Positions 9,016-17,287 of a stretch of 64,000 bases of DNA are shown one piece after another (the stretch's first letter is position 1; each line of letters begins with the position of its first letter). A model generated the notes under the pieces. The model was not told the DNA's origin, did no database searches, and worked only from the letters and a program-made list of their open reading frames with translations. The position numbers and the translations under genes were made by a program. Source of the stretch: Bacillota bacterium (GTDB taxonomy: Bacteria > Bacillota_E > JAJZYS01 > JAJYTV01); NCBI GenBank assembly GCA_021845645.1, contig JAJZVM010000004.1, forward strand, positions 1-64,000, given 5' to 3'.

Positions 9016-9635
9016 GCGTCCAGGGAGAGACGACGCGCATCGCGCTTCAGCACGAGACGTCCCAGGAACTCGGGCTCCCGAAGGACCATCGCATCCTCGG
9101 CCTGTGGATCTTCCTCGCCGGCGAGTGCGCGTTCTTCGCCTCGCTCATCGGCAGCTACCTGGGGCTGCACAACGGCGTCGCGCACGGACCCGCCGGTGCA
9201 CAGCTGTTCGACCTGCCGCTCACGACCATCGCGACGCTGATCCTGCTGACGAGCAGCCTCACCGTGGTGCTGGGCGTCGCCGCGATGCAGCGGCGCGACG
9301 TGCGCGGCATGCAGGTCTGGCTCTGGCTGACGGCGCTCCTCGGCCTGTTCTTCCTCGAGTTCCAGGGATACGAGTTCTACACGTTCTACCACGAGGGCCT
9401 CACGCTGCAGACCAGCGCCTTCGGCTCCGCCTTCTTCACGCTGACGGGTTTCCACGGCCTGCACGTCGCCTTCGGCGTGTTCTGGATCCTGCTATTGCTG
9501 TTCCAGTCGCTGAAGCACGGCATCAACGAGGACCGGACGACGAAGGTCTTCGTCATGAGCCTCTACTGGCACTTCGTCGATGTCGTCTGGGTCGTGATCT
9601 TCACCCTCGTCTACCTCGCGGGAAAGGTGGGCTGA
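9012..9635 (+). CDS. ctaE: Cytochrome c oxidase subunit III
   Basis: Membrane protein of 207 residues with five helices, the short form without the first two helices. LGLWIFLAGECAFFASL, FQGYEF, FFTLTGFHGLHV and LYWHFVDVVWV are family hallmarks, the last pair carrying the conserved histidine and glutamate positions around the bound lipid. The start is GTG at 9012, overlapping the ctaD stop (GTGA), with GGGAGGTG eight bases upstream. It stabilises subunit I and proton uptake. Confidence 0.95.
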   Translation: MSVQGETTRIALQHETSQELGLPKDHRILGLWIFLAGECAFFASLIGSYLGLHNGVAHGPAGAQLFDLPLTTIATLILLTSSLTVVLGVAAMQRRDVRGMQVWLWLTALLGLFFLEFQGYEFYTFYHEGLTLQTSAFGSAFFTLTGFHGLHVAFGVFWILLLLFQSLKHGINEDRTTKVFVMSLYWHFVDVVWVVIFTLVYLAGKVG

Positions 9636-9639
9636 CACC

Positions 9640-9951
9640 ATGAGCCAGGACACGCCGCTGCTGCCCGCCGCGAGGGAGCAGCGATCGCAGAGGACCCTCT
9701 ACGTCACGATCGGCGTCCTCAGCCTCGTCCTCACGCTGGCAGCCGTCTTCCTGGTGGAAATCGGGCTCAAGGCCGCGATTGTGCTGCCGATCCTGATCGC
9801 TCTCGCCGTCATCCAGGTCCTGATGCAGGCGTTCCTGTTCATGCACCTGCGCGGCAGCCGCCATGTCTACACCTACTTCTTCGTCGCCGGTCTGATGCTC
9901 GCCGTCCTCATCGGCACCTGCCTCATGGTGCTGATCCAGAGCTGGGCCTGA
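9640..9951 (+). CDS. ctaF: Cytochrome c oxidase subunit IV (CtaF type)
   Basis: Small membrane protein of 103 residues with three helices, matching the prokaryotic subunit IV family found after ctaE in Bacillus-type operons. The segment QVLMQAFLFMHLRG and the terminal YFFVAGLMLAVLIGTCLMV helix are typical. It starts four bases after the ctaE stop. The role is assembly and stability of the oxidase; it carries no cofactor. Confidence 0.88.
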   Translation: MSQDTPLLPAAREQRSQRTLYVTIGVLSLVLTLAAVFLVEIGLKAAIVLPILIALAVIQVLMQAFLFMHLRGSRHVYTYFFVAGLMLAVLIGTCLMVLIQSWA

Positions 9952-10011
9952 GGCTCGAGCCGCGGTACGTCCCACCCCGCGGCGCCAATCTGCATGAGGG
10001 AGATGGCCCCC

Positions 10012-10920
10012 TTGGCGAATCCACTCGAACTCGAAGCCGCGCGCGGCCGGGCCGGCGTCGCCAGCCTCGGCGACTACGTCCAGCTGCTGAAGCCGCGCAT
10101 CGTGCTGCTGCTCATCATCACCGCGTACTGCGCGATGGTCGTCGCGGCGCACGGCCTGCCGGCCTTCTGGCCGTCGCTCGTCGGCACGCTGGGCCTTGCG
10201 CTCTCGGCCGGCGGCGCGCACGCCGTCAACATGTGGTACGACCGCGACATCGACAGGCTCATGGCGCGCACGAACGACCGGCCGGTGCCGTCGGGGCGCA
10301 TCCCCGCGACGCGCTCGCTCGCCATCGGGATCGCGCTCGAGGCCGCGTCCTTCGCGCTCCTCCTGGATCTGAACCTCCTCACCGCCTTGCTGTCGCTCGG
10401 CGGATTCGTCTATTACGTCGTCATCTACACGATGTGGCTCAAGCGCCGCACGCCGCAGAACATCGTGATCGGCGGGGGTGCCGGTGCCTTCCCGCCGCTG
10501 ATCGGCTGGGCCGCCGTCACCGGCCACCTGTCGCTGGCGGCCTTCTGGATGTTCCTGATCATATTCCTCTGGACACCTGCGCACTTCTGGTCGCTCGCGC
10601 TCTTCCGCCAGGAGGACTACCGGCGCGCGCAGGTGCCCATGATGCCCGTCGCGCGCGGCGAGCGGGCGACGAAGGTGCAGGCGCTCATGTACACACTGAT
10701 GCTGCTGGCCGCGACGCTCGGCCTCTACCTGACGGGCGTCGTCGGCAGCCTCTACCTGGTCGCCGCAGCCATCCTCGGCGTCGGCTTCGTCGCGATGTGC
10801 CTGCGCCTTCTGGGCGAGCGTCCGCCCGAGGTGCGCTGGGCCAAGGCCACCTTCGGCTACTCGCTCATCTACCTGACGCTGCTCTTCGCGGCGATGGTCT
10901 TGAACGTGCACGCGATCTAG
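10012..10920 (+). CDS. ctaB: Protoheme IX farnesyltransferase (heme O synthase)
   Basis: Integral membrane prenyltransferase of about 302 residues that adds a farnesyl group to heme B to make heme O. The aspartate-rich motif WYDRDIDRLMARTNDRP and the second motif LWTPAHFWSLALFRQEDYRRA are both intact. I start it at TTG 10012, nine bases after GAGGGAG; the in-frame ATG at 9994 has no ribosome binding site and itself overlaps that sequence. It sits between the oxidase structural genes and the heme A synthase gene, giving a complete heme A route in one operon. Confidence 0.92.
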   Translation: MANPLELEAARGRAGVASLGDYVQLLKPRIVLLLIITAYCAMVVAAHGLPAFWPSLVGTLGLALSAGGAHAVNMWYDRDIDRLMARTNDRPVPSGRIPATRSLAIGIALEAASFALLLDLNLLTALLSLGGFVYYVVIYTMWLKRRTPQNIVIGGGAGAFPPLIGWAAVTGHLSLAAFWMFLIIFLWTPAHFWSLALFRQEDYRRAQVPMMPVARGERATKVQALMYTLMLLAATLGLYLTGVVGSLYLVAAAILGVGFVAMCLRLLGERPPEVRWAKATFGYSLIYLTLLFAAMVLNVHAI

Positions 10921-10963
10921 TCCAGTCTGAACGCAGGGATCCGTTGGAAGCGGAGGCGTATCC

Positions 10964-11416
10964 GTGTTTCTCGCCTACCTCAACGAGGCCTTCATGCTGC
11001 TCTCGGCGCTTTCGGTCGGCCTGGGCTGGCGTGCCATCCGCCAGGGCAGGCGCGACGTGCACCGGCGCTACATGCTCACGGGCAGCGTCCTCGCCGTCCT
11101 GTTCTTTCTCAGCTACGTCCTGAAGTCTTTTCTTGTCGGCGACACGAACTTCGGCGGGCCCCGCAGCTGGGCCCTGCCCTACCTCGTCTTCCTGCAGATC
11201 CACACGATCTTGGCGACGCTCGCGGCGGTGCTCGGCATCGTCACCCTGCGCTGGGCCCTGCTCGCGCGCTTCGGCCAGCATCGGCGCATCGCTCCCTGGA
11301 CGGCGGCGTCGTGGTTCGTCGCGGCCGCGATGGGGCTCGGCGTCTTCCTCATGCTCTACATCGTCTTCCCGCCCGGAGCCACCACCAACATGGTGCGCGC
11401 CATCATCGGCCACTGA
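10964..11416 (+). CDS. DUF420 membrane protein, CtaM/YozB-like oxidase assembly factor
   Basis: Membrane protein of 150 residues with four helices. It shows the DUF420 features: an N-terminal helix ending in HRRYMLTGSV, a conserved lysine-containing segment SYVLKSFLVGDTNFGG, a histidine in LQIHTILATL, and a terminal YIVFPPGA. Staphylococcal CtaM of this family is needed for active heme-A oxidase, which fits the position between ctaB and ctaA. GTG at 10964 has GGAGG eight bases upstream. Function here is inferred from family and context. Confidence 0.85.
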   Translation: MFLAYLNEAFMLLSALSVGLGWRAIRQGRRDVHRRYMLTGSVLAVLFFLSYVLKSFLVGDTNFGGPRSWALPYLVFLQIHTILATLAAVLGIVTLRWALLARFGQHRRIAPWTAASWFVAAAMGLGVFLMLYIVFPPGATTNMVRAIIGH

Positions 11417-11472
11417 GCCACTGGAGGTCCTGAGCCACGCAAGGTGCATCGGCGCCGCCGTCGCGAGGCCTG

Positions 11473-12399
11473 TTGCTGCTCGCACGCGTGACGAACATCC
11501 TGATGTTCGCGGTCGTCATCGTCGGCTTCCTCGTCACCGAGACCGGTTCGGCGCAGGGCTGCGGCCGCCACTGGCCACTGTGCGACGGGCAGTTCACGCC
11601 GCCCTTCGACCTGCACGGAGCCGTCGAGTATGGCCACCGCTTCATCTCCGGCGTCGTGGGCATCCTCGTCCTCTGGCTGGCCGTCTGGGCCTGGCGGCGC
11701 TGGGGACGGCGGATCGAGGTGCGGGTGCTCGCCGCCCTGATGCTGGTCTTCACGTTCGTCCAGGCGGCGCTCGGCGCGGCCGCGGTGCTCTTCCCGACGT
11801 CGCCGGAGGTGCTGGCGTCGCACTTCGGCATCTCGCTCATCGCGTTCGGCGGCACATTAGGCCTGGACCTCAGGCTGCACCAGGCGGCCGCCGCGGGGCA
11901 GGCCCTTCCTCCCGCCGCCCCGCCTCAGACGCTGTCTGCCGGCCTGCGGTGGCTCGTCTACCTCGGCGCCGTCTACATCTTCCTGCTCGTCTACCTCGGC
12001 GCCTACGTCTCGCACACCGGCACAGGCATGCTCTGCGGCACGAGCTGGCCGCTCTGCCTCGGGCAGATCGTGCCGAGCTTGACCGGATCGGTCTGGATCC
12101 CCTTCCTGCACCGCGCTGCCGCTTTCGTCGCGGTCGTCTGGGCGGTCTGGCTCTACGTCGCCCTGCGCCCCTTGGCCTGGAGCAGGCCCGACGTCGTACG
12201 CGGCGCCGCCGCCACGCTCGCCCTGATCCTGCTCCAGGCCCTCTCGGGCTGGTACCTCGTGGCCAGCGGCCTCGCCCTGGGCGCGATCATGCTGCACGTC
12301 ACGCTGATGACGCTCCTCTTCGCGGCGATCACCTATCTCGTCTTGCAGGCCCTGCCGGAGCTGTACCGCCATGATCGTACCGACCCTGCACCGACCTGA
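11473..12399 (+). CDS. ctaA: Heme A synthase
   Basis: Eight-helix membrane oxygenase of 308 residues that converts heme O to heme A. Two tandem four-helix halves each carry a cysteine pair in a loop (GCGRHWPLC and LCGTSWPLC) as in Bacillus CtaA, and heme-ligand histidines are visible in EYGHRF, ASHFG, FLHRAA and MLHVTL. The only start after the preceding stop is TTG at 11473 (or CTG at 11470), with a modest GAGG upstream. It appears to be the last gene of the oxidase operon; no strong terminator follows. Confidence 0.92.
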   Translation: MLLARVTNILMFAVVIVGFLVTETGSAQGCGRHWPLCDGQFTPPFDLHGAVEYGHRFISGVVGILVLWLAVWAWRRWGRRIEVRVLAALMLVFTFVQAALGAAAVLFPTSPEVLASHFGISLIAFGGTLGLDLRLHQAAAAGQALPPAAPPQTLSAGLRWLVYLGAVYIFLLVYLGAYVSHTGTGMLCGTSWPLCLGQIVPSLTGSVWIPFLHRAAAFVAVVWAVWLYVALRPLAWSRPDVVRGAAATLALILLQALSGWYLVASGLALGAIMLHVTLMTLLFAAITYLVLQALPELYRHDRTDPAPT

Positions 12400-12700
12400 T
12401 CCTTGCGGCGAGTCCAGCTAGACCTGCGATCGGCAGGAGCGCCCGGGCAACTGCTCTCCCCACCCCGCGCGTCCTGCAGGTATTCCTCCAGGTGGTCCAA
12501 GCTTTTGCTCCAGAAGCGGCGATAGAACGCAAGCCAGTCGGCCGCGTCCTTGAGCTGCCGGCCTTCGAACCGGCTGGCCGCCACTGCGCCTTCCGGTGGC
12601 GCGTGATGAGACCGGCAGGCTCCTGCACCTTGAGATGCTTCGACAGGGCCTGAGGGCTCGCCGCGAACGGCGCCGCCATCTCCTTGACCGTCGCCTCGCA
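12333..12700 (-). pseudogene. Decayed ArsR-family regulator
   Basis: The winged-helix core reads EATVKEMAAPFAAS then PQALSKHLKVQEPAGLITRH in the frame ending near 12570, and continues as QLKDAADWLAFYRRFW and LDHLEEYLQDARGGE in another frame. One base has been gained or lost near 12570-12575. The first 25 or so residues expected for the family are missing: an in-frame TAA lies just upstream of EATVKEM. With two lesions this is most likely a dead gene. The product would have resembled the ArsR regulators that partner SRPBCC proteins, but no such gene is adjacent. Confidence 0.75.
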
Positions 12701-12725
12701 TCTTCCGGCACGATGTTAACCTTAA

Positions 12726-12737
12726 AGTTATTTAACT
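12726..12737. promoter_or_regulatory. Operator-like inverted repeat before the dead arsR
   Basis: AGTTA and TAACT are separated by two bases inside a sharply A+T-rich stretch (12717-12750), the type of TTAA-rich site used by ArsR-family autorepressors. It probably was the control region of the decayed regulator gene. Confidence 0.35.
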
Positions 12738-12880
12738 GTCTGGTTTACTATGGACTCCCGGGCGCAGCGGCCAAGCATGCCGTGCCCCTCTGCAGGTCAC
12801 GCTAGCGACGTGGTGTCCGGCCCTATGCCTCCCCTGAAGGTTGCAGATCGTTCGGCCGCTGCGCGGCGCGCCCACAGGTC

Positions 12881-12909
12881 TTGACACCCGCCTTTATTTA
12901 GACAATTAT
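12881..12909 (+). promoter_or_regulatory. Predicted promoter of the lipoprotein-yhfC pair
   Basis: A perfect TTGACA at 12881-12886 is followed after 17 bases by AATTAT (4 of 6). The region is A+T-rich and lies 50 bases before the lipoprotein start. Confidence 0.5.
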
Positions 12910-12958
12910 CGAATCATTGAATGCGCCGGACTCTCCCGGCCACTCGGAGGTGCGATCC

Positions 12959-13699
12959 ATGCTACGTCGGGCCCGCCTGGCGACCGTCTTCCTGCCTGCC
13001 GCGCTCGCGCTCCTGCTGACGGGCTGCGGCGGCTCCGCGCCCAAGAGCCCCAAGGGCGGCACGTCCAACAACCTGACGAACAGCTTCTCGTTCGCCACGG
13101 CTGCCCTGCCGTCCTATGCCGCCAGCTACGCCATCACCGGCCCGGCCAAGGGCAGCATGACGTGGAGGATTGCCCCACAGGGCCAGGACGAGACCGTCGT
13201 GACGATCCATCAGGAGCTGCAGGGCAACGTCGAGAACGATCGCATCGTCCTCACGCGCAAGGGGCTGCGCTTCGTTTCCGCGCAGGAGGATGTGACGGCT
13301 CCCGGACATCACCTGACAATCTCGGCCCACGTCCAGGGAAAGAAGATCGTCGAGACGGCGAACGTCGACGGGAAGGCCGAGGCGGTGAACTATCCCTTCG
13401 GCAAGCAGACGCTCGTCAACGTCGCCATGCTCCCCACCCTGGCCAGCCTCACCATGAACCCGGGCGACCTGCAGGTGGTCCAGGACGTGATCCTCAAGCA
13501 CGGCGTCGCCGTCCCGATCGGCTTCACCGCCAACGACCGCACGAAGGTCACGACGCCCGCAGGCACATTCTCGGTGGTGCCGGTGACGCTCTCCGGATCA
13601 GGTCCCAACCAGCAGGTCTTCATCGACACCCAGCGCCACGTGCTCGTGAAGTATCTGAACGGGCAGACGACGATCAGCCTCATCCAGCTGAGCCGATGA
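12959..13699 (+). CDS. Uncharacterised lipoprotein
   Basis: Protein of 246 residues with a lipoprotein signal (positive start MLRRAR, hydrophobic core, LLTGCGG lipobox, lipidated Cys21). The mature part begins with a low-complexity linker and is then predicted beta-rich, with repeated short strands such as GSMTWRI and VFIDTQRHVLVKYL near the end. The general look (TYAITGP-like start, TPAGTF turn, ID-x-LVKY end) recalls DUF3108-type barrels, but I cannot assign it. ATG at 12959 has GGAGGTG upstream. The stop overlaps the next gene's ATG (ATGA), tying it to a membrane protease-like protein. Confidence 0.75.
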   Translation: MLRRARLATVFLPAALALLLTGCGGSAPKSPKGGTSNNLTNSFSFATAALPSYAASYAITGPAKGSMTWRIAPQGQDETVVTIHQELQGNVENDRIVLTRKGLRFVSAQEDVTAPGHHLTISAHVQGKKIVETANVDGKAEAVNYPFGKQTLVNVAMLPTLASLTMNPGDLQVVQDVILKHGVAVPIGFTANDRTKVTTPAGTFSVVPVTLSGSGPNQQVFIDTQRHVLVKYLNGQTTISLIQLSR

Positions 13700-14424
13700 T
13701 CCCTCTGCCTGACGGGTTCGCCCTGCGACCGCTAGGCGCCGCCCTGGCCCTCGTGCTCGCCGCGCTCGCCGTGGCGGGCTTTCTCGCAGGGCACCGCACC
13801 GCGTGGCCGCGGGCGCTCCTGGCGGCGGGCCTCGGCATGGCGCTCTTCGCGGTCGCCGTCTTCCTCGTCCAGGCGCCCCTCCAGATCTTCTTCTACCGCG
13901 GTGCCGCCCAGGCCATCTCGCCGCTGTGGCTCGGCGCTCACCCATGGTTCGCGCCGCTCGGGCTGGCCTTCCTCGCAGGGCTCTGCCAGGAGGGTGGGCG
14001 CCTCTTGGCGATCGTGATCGCGCGTAGCGGCTGGCCCAAGCCCTCGCTGCCGCTGCTCGGCGCTGTCATCGGGGCTGGCGTCGGCGGCTTCGAGGCCGCG
14101 ATGGTACTTGGCGCCATCCCACCTGCGGAGTTTCACCTGGTGTCGCTCGCGGTGCTCGAGCGCGTCGGCGCCGTCGCCTTCCACACCGGCTGCGGCGCGG
14201 CGCTCGGCCTCGGCCTCGCCAGAGGCAGGACAGCGCTTGCCTTCCTGGTCGTGCTGGTGCTGCACACGGCGGTCGACTTCTTCGCCGCGGCGCTCTCCTA
14301 CGGCATCGGCGGCGTGGCGGAGGCGGAAGCTGTCGCCCTCGTGGTCGGCCTCGGCATCTACGCATCGACGCTCGTCATGGCGCGCCGCGGTCCCACCGGC
14401 GCCGCGCCGGGCGTCTTCGCCTAG
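13696..14424 (+). CDS. YhfC-family intramembrane metalloprotease-like protein
   Basis: Membrane protein of 242 residues with seven or eight helices. Conserved residues are spread as in the YhfC (former DUF2324) family: CQEGGRLLAI, GAGVGGFEA, LERVGAVAFHTGCG and VLHTAVDFF, giving buried Glu and His residues that could bind a metal, as in CPBP-type membrane proteases. Substrate unknown. It starts at ATG 13696, overlapping the lipoprotein stop, so the two are coupled. Its last four bases overlap the convergent B3/B4 gene. Confidence 0.7.
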   Translation: MIPLPDGFALRPLGAALALVLAALAVAGFLAGHRTAWPRALLAAGLGMALFAVAVFLVQAPLQIFFYRGAAQAISPLWLGAHPWFAPLGLAFLAGLCQEGGRLLAIVIARSGWPKPSLPLLGAVIGAGVGGFEAAMVLGAIPPAEFHLVSLAVLERVGAVAFHTGCGAALGLGLARGRTALAFLVVLVLHTAVDFFAAALSYGIGGVAEAEAVALVVGLGIYASTLVMARRGPTGAAPGVFA

Positions 14425-15116
14425 TACGGCGACCCAGAACGGCGACGTCCCGCATCGAGCACCGCCACCTCGACCTCGCCGCCGACCAGCGCGGCGAGAT
14501 CGTTGAAGTCCTGCAGAACGCCTGCGAGCTGCATCTCCGCCGCCGGCAGGATCTCGGAGACCAGGAAGAGCCGCGTCGTGGTCTCCCGGATCATGCCCCA
14601 CACGCTCTGGCGCCAGACGAAGTGGCGCGTCAGCACGCGGCTTGCGTCAAGGTAGCAGAGTTCGCCGGACGCGACCTTCTCAGGCTCCTCGGTCCCCATC
14701 GGCCAGAAAGGTTCGCCGCCCGCGCTGCGCGCGAGGCGGATCTCGCCCTCTGGGCCGGCGAGGTCGAAGGCGCCGACCGGCACGAGGCGCCTGAGCGAGA
14801 TCGCGTTATATGCGTCCACGAGCGGCTGGACCCGCAGCGGCGGGCCACCCTTGCGGGCGCGGCGCACCAGGGCCTCGACGGACGGCAGGTAGTCGCGGGC
14901 CGGCAGGCCGAGGGAGCGGAACACCGCACGCCAAGGGGCGAGGAGCGGGTGGCTCTGCAGGGGCTCCGCGCGGATGTCGCCAGCCCGGGCCCAGGCTGCG
15001 GCGATCAGCTCGCCCGCCTCTTCCTCGCTCGGCTGGCGCGGCAGCAGGAGCCAGCCCGTCGCAAGGCGTAGACCGGGAATATCGCGAAAGACATCCTCGT
15101 CGACCGTGAACCGCAT
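14421..15116 (-). CDS. B3/B4 tRNA-binding-domain protein
   Basis: Soluble protein of 231 residues consisting of a stand-alone B3/B4 domain, the fold of the editing-type module in phenylalanyl-tRNA synthetase beta. The middle carries the usual elements: WRAVFRSLGLPARDYLPSVEALVRRA, VQPLVDAYNAISLR, PVGAFDLA, and C-terminal VWRQSVWGMIRETTTRLFLVSE. Such free-standing proteins may act on mischarged tRNA or nucleotides; the reaction is unknown. ATG at 15116 is preceded by GAGGAGGT. It is divergent from the phosphatase gene, sharing a 53-base promoter region. Confidence 0.85.
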   Translation of the reverse strand: MRFTVDEDVFRDIPGLRLATGWLLLPRQPSEEEAGELIAAAWARAGDIRAEPLQSHPLLAPWRAVFRSLGLPARDYLPSVEALVRRARKGGPPLRVQPLVDAYNAISLRRLVPVGAFDLAGPEGEIRLARSAGGEPFWPMGTEEPEKVASGELCYLDASRVLTRHFVWRQSVWGMIRETTTRLFLVSEILPAAEMQLAGVLQDFNDLAALVGGEVEVAVLDAGRRRSGSPY

Positions 15117-15169
15117 CGCGAGACCTCCTCGTCCGGAAACACCGCATGACAGCGCCAAGGGGGTGCCTT

Positions 15170-15805
15170 GTGGCCGACTTCTATCTTATCCGCCACGGTG
15201 AGAGCCTGGCGAACCTCGACCGCCGCTTCGACGCGACCCTGCCCGGCGCGCCGCTCAGCCTGCGCGGCCTGGAGCAGGCCGAGCTCGTCGCCGACTGGTT
15301 CGATCTGCGCGGCGCCTGGCCCGACGTGCTGCTCGCGAGCCCCTTCACGCGCACGCGCCAGACAGCGCAGCCGCTTCACCGCAGGTCCAAGCGCAGCCTG
15401 CTGCTCGCGGACCTCCTGCGCGAGACGGCCGTCGGCGACTGGGACGGCCAATCGTCGCGCGACATGTCCGAGGACCCCGCCTACCAAGCCTGGCGCGACG
15501 ACCCGGAAGTCCCTCCGCCAGGCGGCGGCGAGCGCCTGTCCGACGTCGCCGTGCGCGTCTTGGCCCTGCTCGACACCCTTCGGCGGCTCGCGCCGGACTC
15601 CTCCGCGGCGCTCTTCACGCACCAGCACGGCCTGCGGGCCGCCCTGAGCCTGACGTCCGCACTGCGCGACGAGACGGGCGGGCTGCGTCCCGTGCCCAAC
15701 TGCGCCATCGTCCATCTCCGCCACGACCGGAGCGGCCTGCACCTGCTCGCCTTGGACCAGAGCATCCACCTCGCGACGCGCCAGAGCGCCGCGGAGGCAG
15801 GGTGA
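15170..15805 (+). CDS. Histidine phosphatase family protein
   Basis: Phosphoglycerate-mutase-like phosphatase of 211 residues. LIRHGESLANLDRRF contains the catalytic histidine, LASPFTRTRQTAQPL the second arginine, ETAVGDWDG the glutamate loop and FTHQHGLRAAL the second catalytic histidine. Substrate is not predictable. GTG at 15170 is chosen from AAGGGGGTG just upstream and alignment with family N-termini; TTG at 15167 is equally possible and ATG at 15146 has no site. Overlaps the next gene as GTGA. Confidence 0.85.
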   Translation: MADFYLIRHGESLANLDRRFDATLPGAPLSLRGLEQAELVADWFDLRGAWPDVLLASPFTRTRQTAQPLHRRSKRSLLLADLLRETAVGDWDGQSSRDMSEDPAYQAWRDDPEVPPPGGGERLSDVAVRVLALLDTLRRLAPDSSAALFTHQHGLRAALSLTSALRDETGGLRPVPNCAIVHLRHDRSGLHLLALDQSIHLATRQSAAEAG

Positions 15806-16356
15806 GCCGGCCTGTGCCCCGCGGCTGGCGCAGAGACCAGGTCCTGCAGCGGGAACTTGCGGATCTCTACGCCGCCAGGACGGGTGAGCGGCTCGACGCG
15901 GAAGGCTGGCTCTCGCCGCGCATGGCCGCTCGCACGGCCGGTGTCTTCCAGCCCGGCACGCCCCCGCGCATCGCCTTGAGCCAGGCCTACCTGGCCCTCT
16001 GCAGCCCTCGCGAGCGGCAGGATCTGATGCTGCACGAACTCGCCCACTTCCACCTGTGGCGCAGCGGCCTGCGCCGCGCGGGACACGGGCCGCCGTTCGC
16101 CGCGCTGATGCGGCAGTGGGGGTTCGCACGCTACCCGAACGCCGAGCTCCTGCGCCGGCTGCGCCCGGCAGACACCGCGCCCCGCCTCCTCTACGTCTGT
16201 CCCGCCGGCCACGAGCACTGGCTGCGGCGCCCGCCGAAGAGCCGCGACATCTCCTGCGGCCTCTGCAGCCGGCGGTTCGATCGGCGCTACCTCCTGCGCG
16301 ACACGGGGATGCGGCGGGCGGCCTGGCAGGAGCCGCCAGCCGAAAGCAGAAGCTAG
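15802..16356 (+). CDS. SprT-like zinc-binding protein
   Basis: Protein of 184 residues. The motif MLHELAHFHLW is a zincin HExxH site with the third ligand probably the histidine of AGHGPPF, as in SprT/Spartan domains. The C-terminal part holds a zinc ribbon: YVCPAGHEHW and later SCGLCSRR. Eukaryotic Spartan cleaves DNA-protein crosslinks, but the bacterial function is not settled. The GTG start overlaps the phosphatase stop (GTGA), so the two form an operon, possibly with ppk2 23 bases downstream. Confidence 0.82.
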   Translation: MSRPVPRGWRRDQVLQRELADLYAARTGERLDAEGWLSPRMAARTAGVFQPGTPPRIALSQAYLALCSPRERQDLMLHELAHFHLWRSGLRRAGHGPPFAALMRQWGFARYPNAELLRRLRPADTAPRLLYVCPAGHEHWLRRPPKSRDISCGLCSRRFDRRYLLRDTGMRRAAWQEPPAESRS

Positions 16357-16379
16357 ACGCAGGAACAAGGAGGTGTCGC

Positions 16380-17207
16380 ATGATGGGCAAGGGACAGAAG
16401 GGCGCGCTCGCGCCGGCCGATGACGAACTCTCGCTGAGGAAGGTCTCGACCTCCGACACGCAGGGACTCGACGAGGAGGCGGCCAAGGAGCTCCTGAAAA
16501 AGGACGTCGAGCGCCTCGCGGAGCTGCACGACCTCCTCTACGCGTCACGCAGCCATGCCCTGCTCGTCGTGCTGCAGGGCATGGACACGAGCGGCAAGGA
16601 CGGCACGGTGCGGCACGTCCTGCAGGGCCTCTCGCCCCAGGGCACCTCGGTGCACTCCTTCAAGCAGCCGACGGCCGAGGAGCTGCAGCACGACTTCCTC
16701 TGGCGCGTCCACAAGGCCGTGCCAGAGCTCGGCACGATCGGCATCTTCAACCGCTCGCACTACGAAGACGTCCTCGTGACGCGCGTGCACGGCCTCATTG
16801 GCAGCGGCCGGGCGCACGAGCGGATGCGCGCGATCCGGCAGTTCGAGCGCCACCTCGCCGCGGAAGGCGTCGTGGTGCGCAAGTTCTTCCTGCACATCTC
16901 GGAAGAGGAGCAGGCGCAGCGGATCGAGGAGCGCCTCAAGGATCCCCGCAAGCGCTGGAAGTACAGCTCTTCGGACCTCAAGGAGCGGCAGCGCTGGGAC
17001 GACTACCAGACGGCCTACGAGGACGCGATCAGGCGTACCAGCACCGGCCACAGTCCATGGTACGTCGTACCGTCGGACCACAAGTGGTACCGCAATCTCG
17101 CGGTCGCGCGCGTGCTCGTGGAGACGCTCGAGGATCTGGACCTCAAGTGGCCGGAACCCGAGGTGCCATCCCTCAGGACGGTCGAGAAGGAGCTCGAGAA
17201 CTCCTAG
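16380..17207 (+). CDS. ppk2: Polyphosphate kinase 2 family
   Basis: Cytosolic enzyme of 275 residues that moves phosphate between polyphosphate and nucleotides. The P-loop is LQGMDTSGKDGTVRHV, the Walker B-like segment GIFNRSHYEDVLVTRVHG, and the lid has DPRKRWKYSSSDL; all are hallmarks of one-domain PPK2. The subclass (NDP or NMP use) cannot be fixed by eye. ATG at 16380 follows AAGGAGGTG; a second ATG is at 16383. Polyphosphate use links it functionally to the Ppx operon at 24.9 kb. Followed by a strong hairpin. Confidence 0.93.
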   Translation: MMGKGQKGALAPADDELSLRKVSTSDTQGLDEEAAKELLKKDVERLAELHDLLYASRSHALLVVLQGMDTSGKDGTVRHVLQGLSPQGTSVHSFKQPTAEELQHDFLWRVHKAVPELGTIGIFNRSHYEDVLVTRVHGLIGSGRAHERMRAIRQFERHLAAEGVVVRKFFLHISEEEQAQRIEERLKDPRKRWKYSSSDLKERQRWDDYQTAYEDAIRRTSTGHSPWYVVPSDHKWYRNLAVARVLVETLEDLDLKWPEPEVPSLRTVEKELENS

Positions 17208-17233
17208 CCGCAGTCCCGGATGCGCAAGGCGAA

Positions 17234-17271
17234 GGGCAGGCGGAGCGCCCCATTGGGGAGCCCGCCTGCCC
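17234..17271. terminator. Bidirectional hairpin between ppk2 and the 3D gene
   Basis: GGGCAGGCGG pairs with CCGCCTGCCC, with an inner CCCC/GGGG pairing. It lies between two convergent genes and can serve both, though the T-tracts are weak. Confidence 0.7.
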
Positions 17272-17287
17272 TTGGCTTTCGCAGGGC

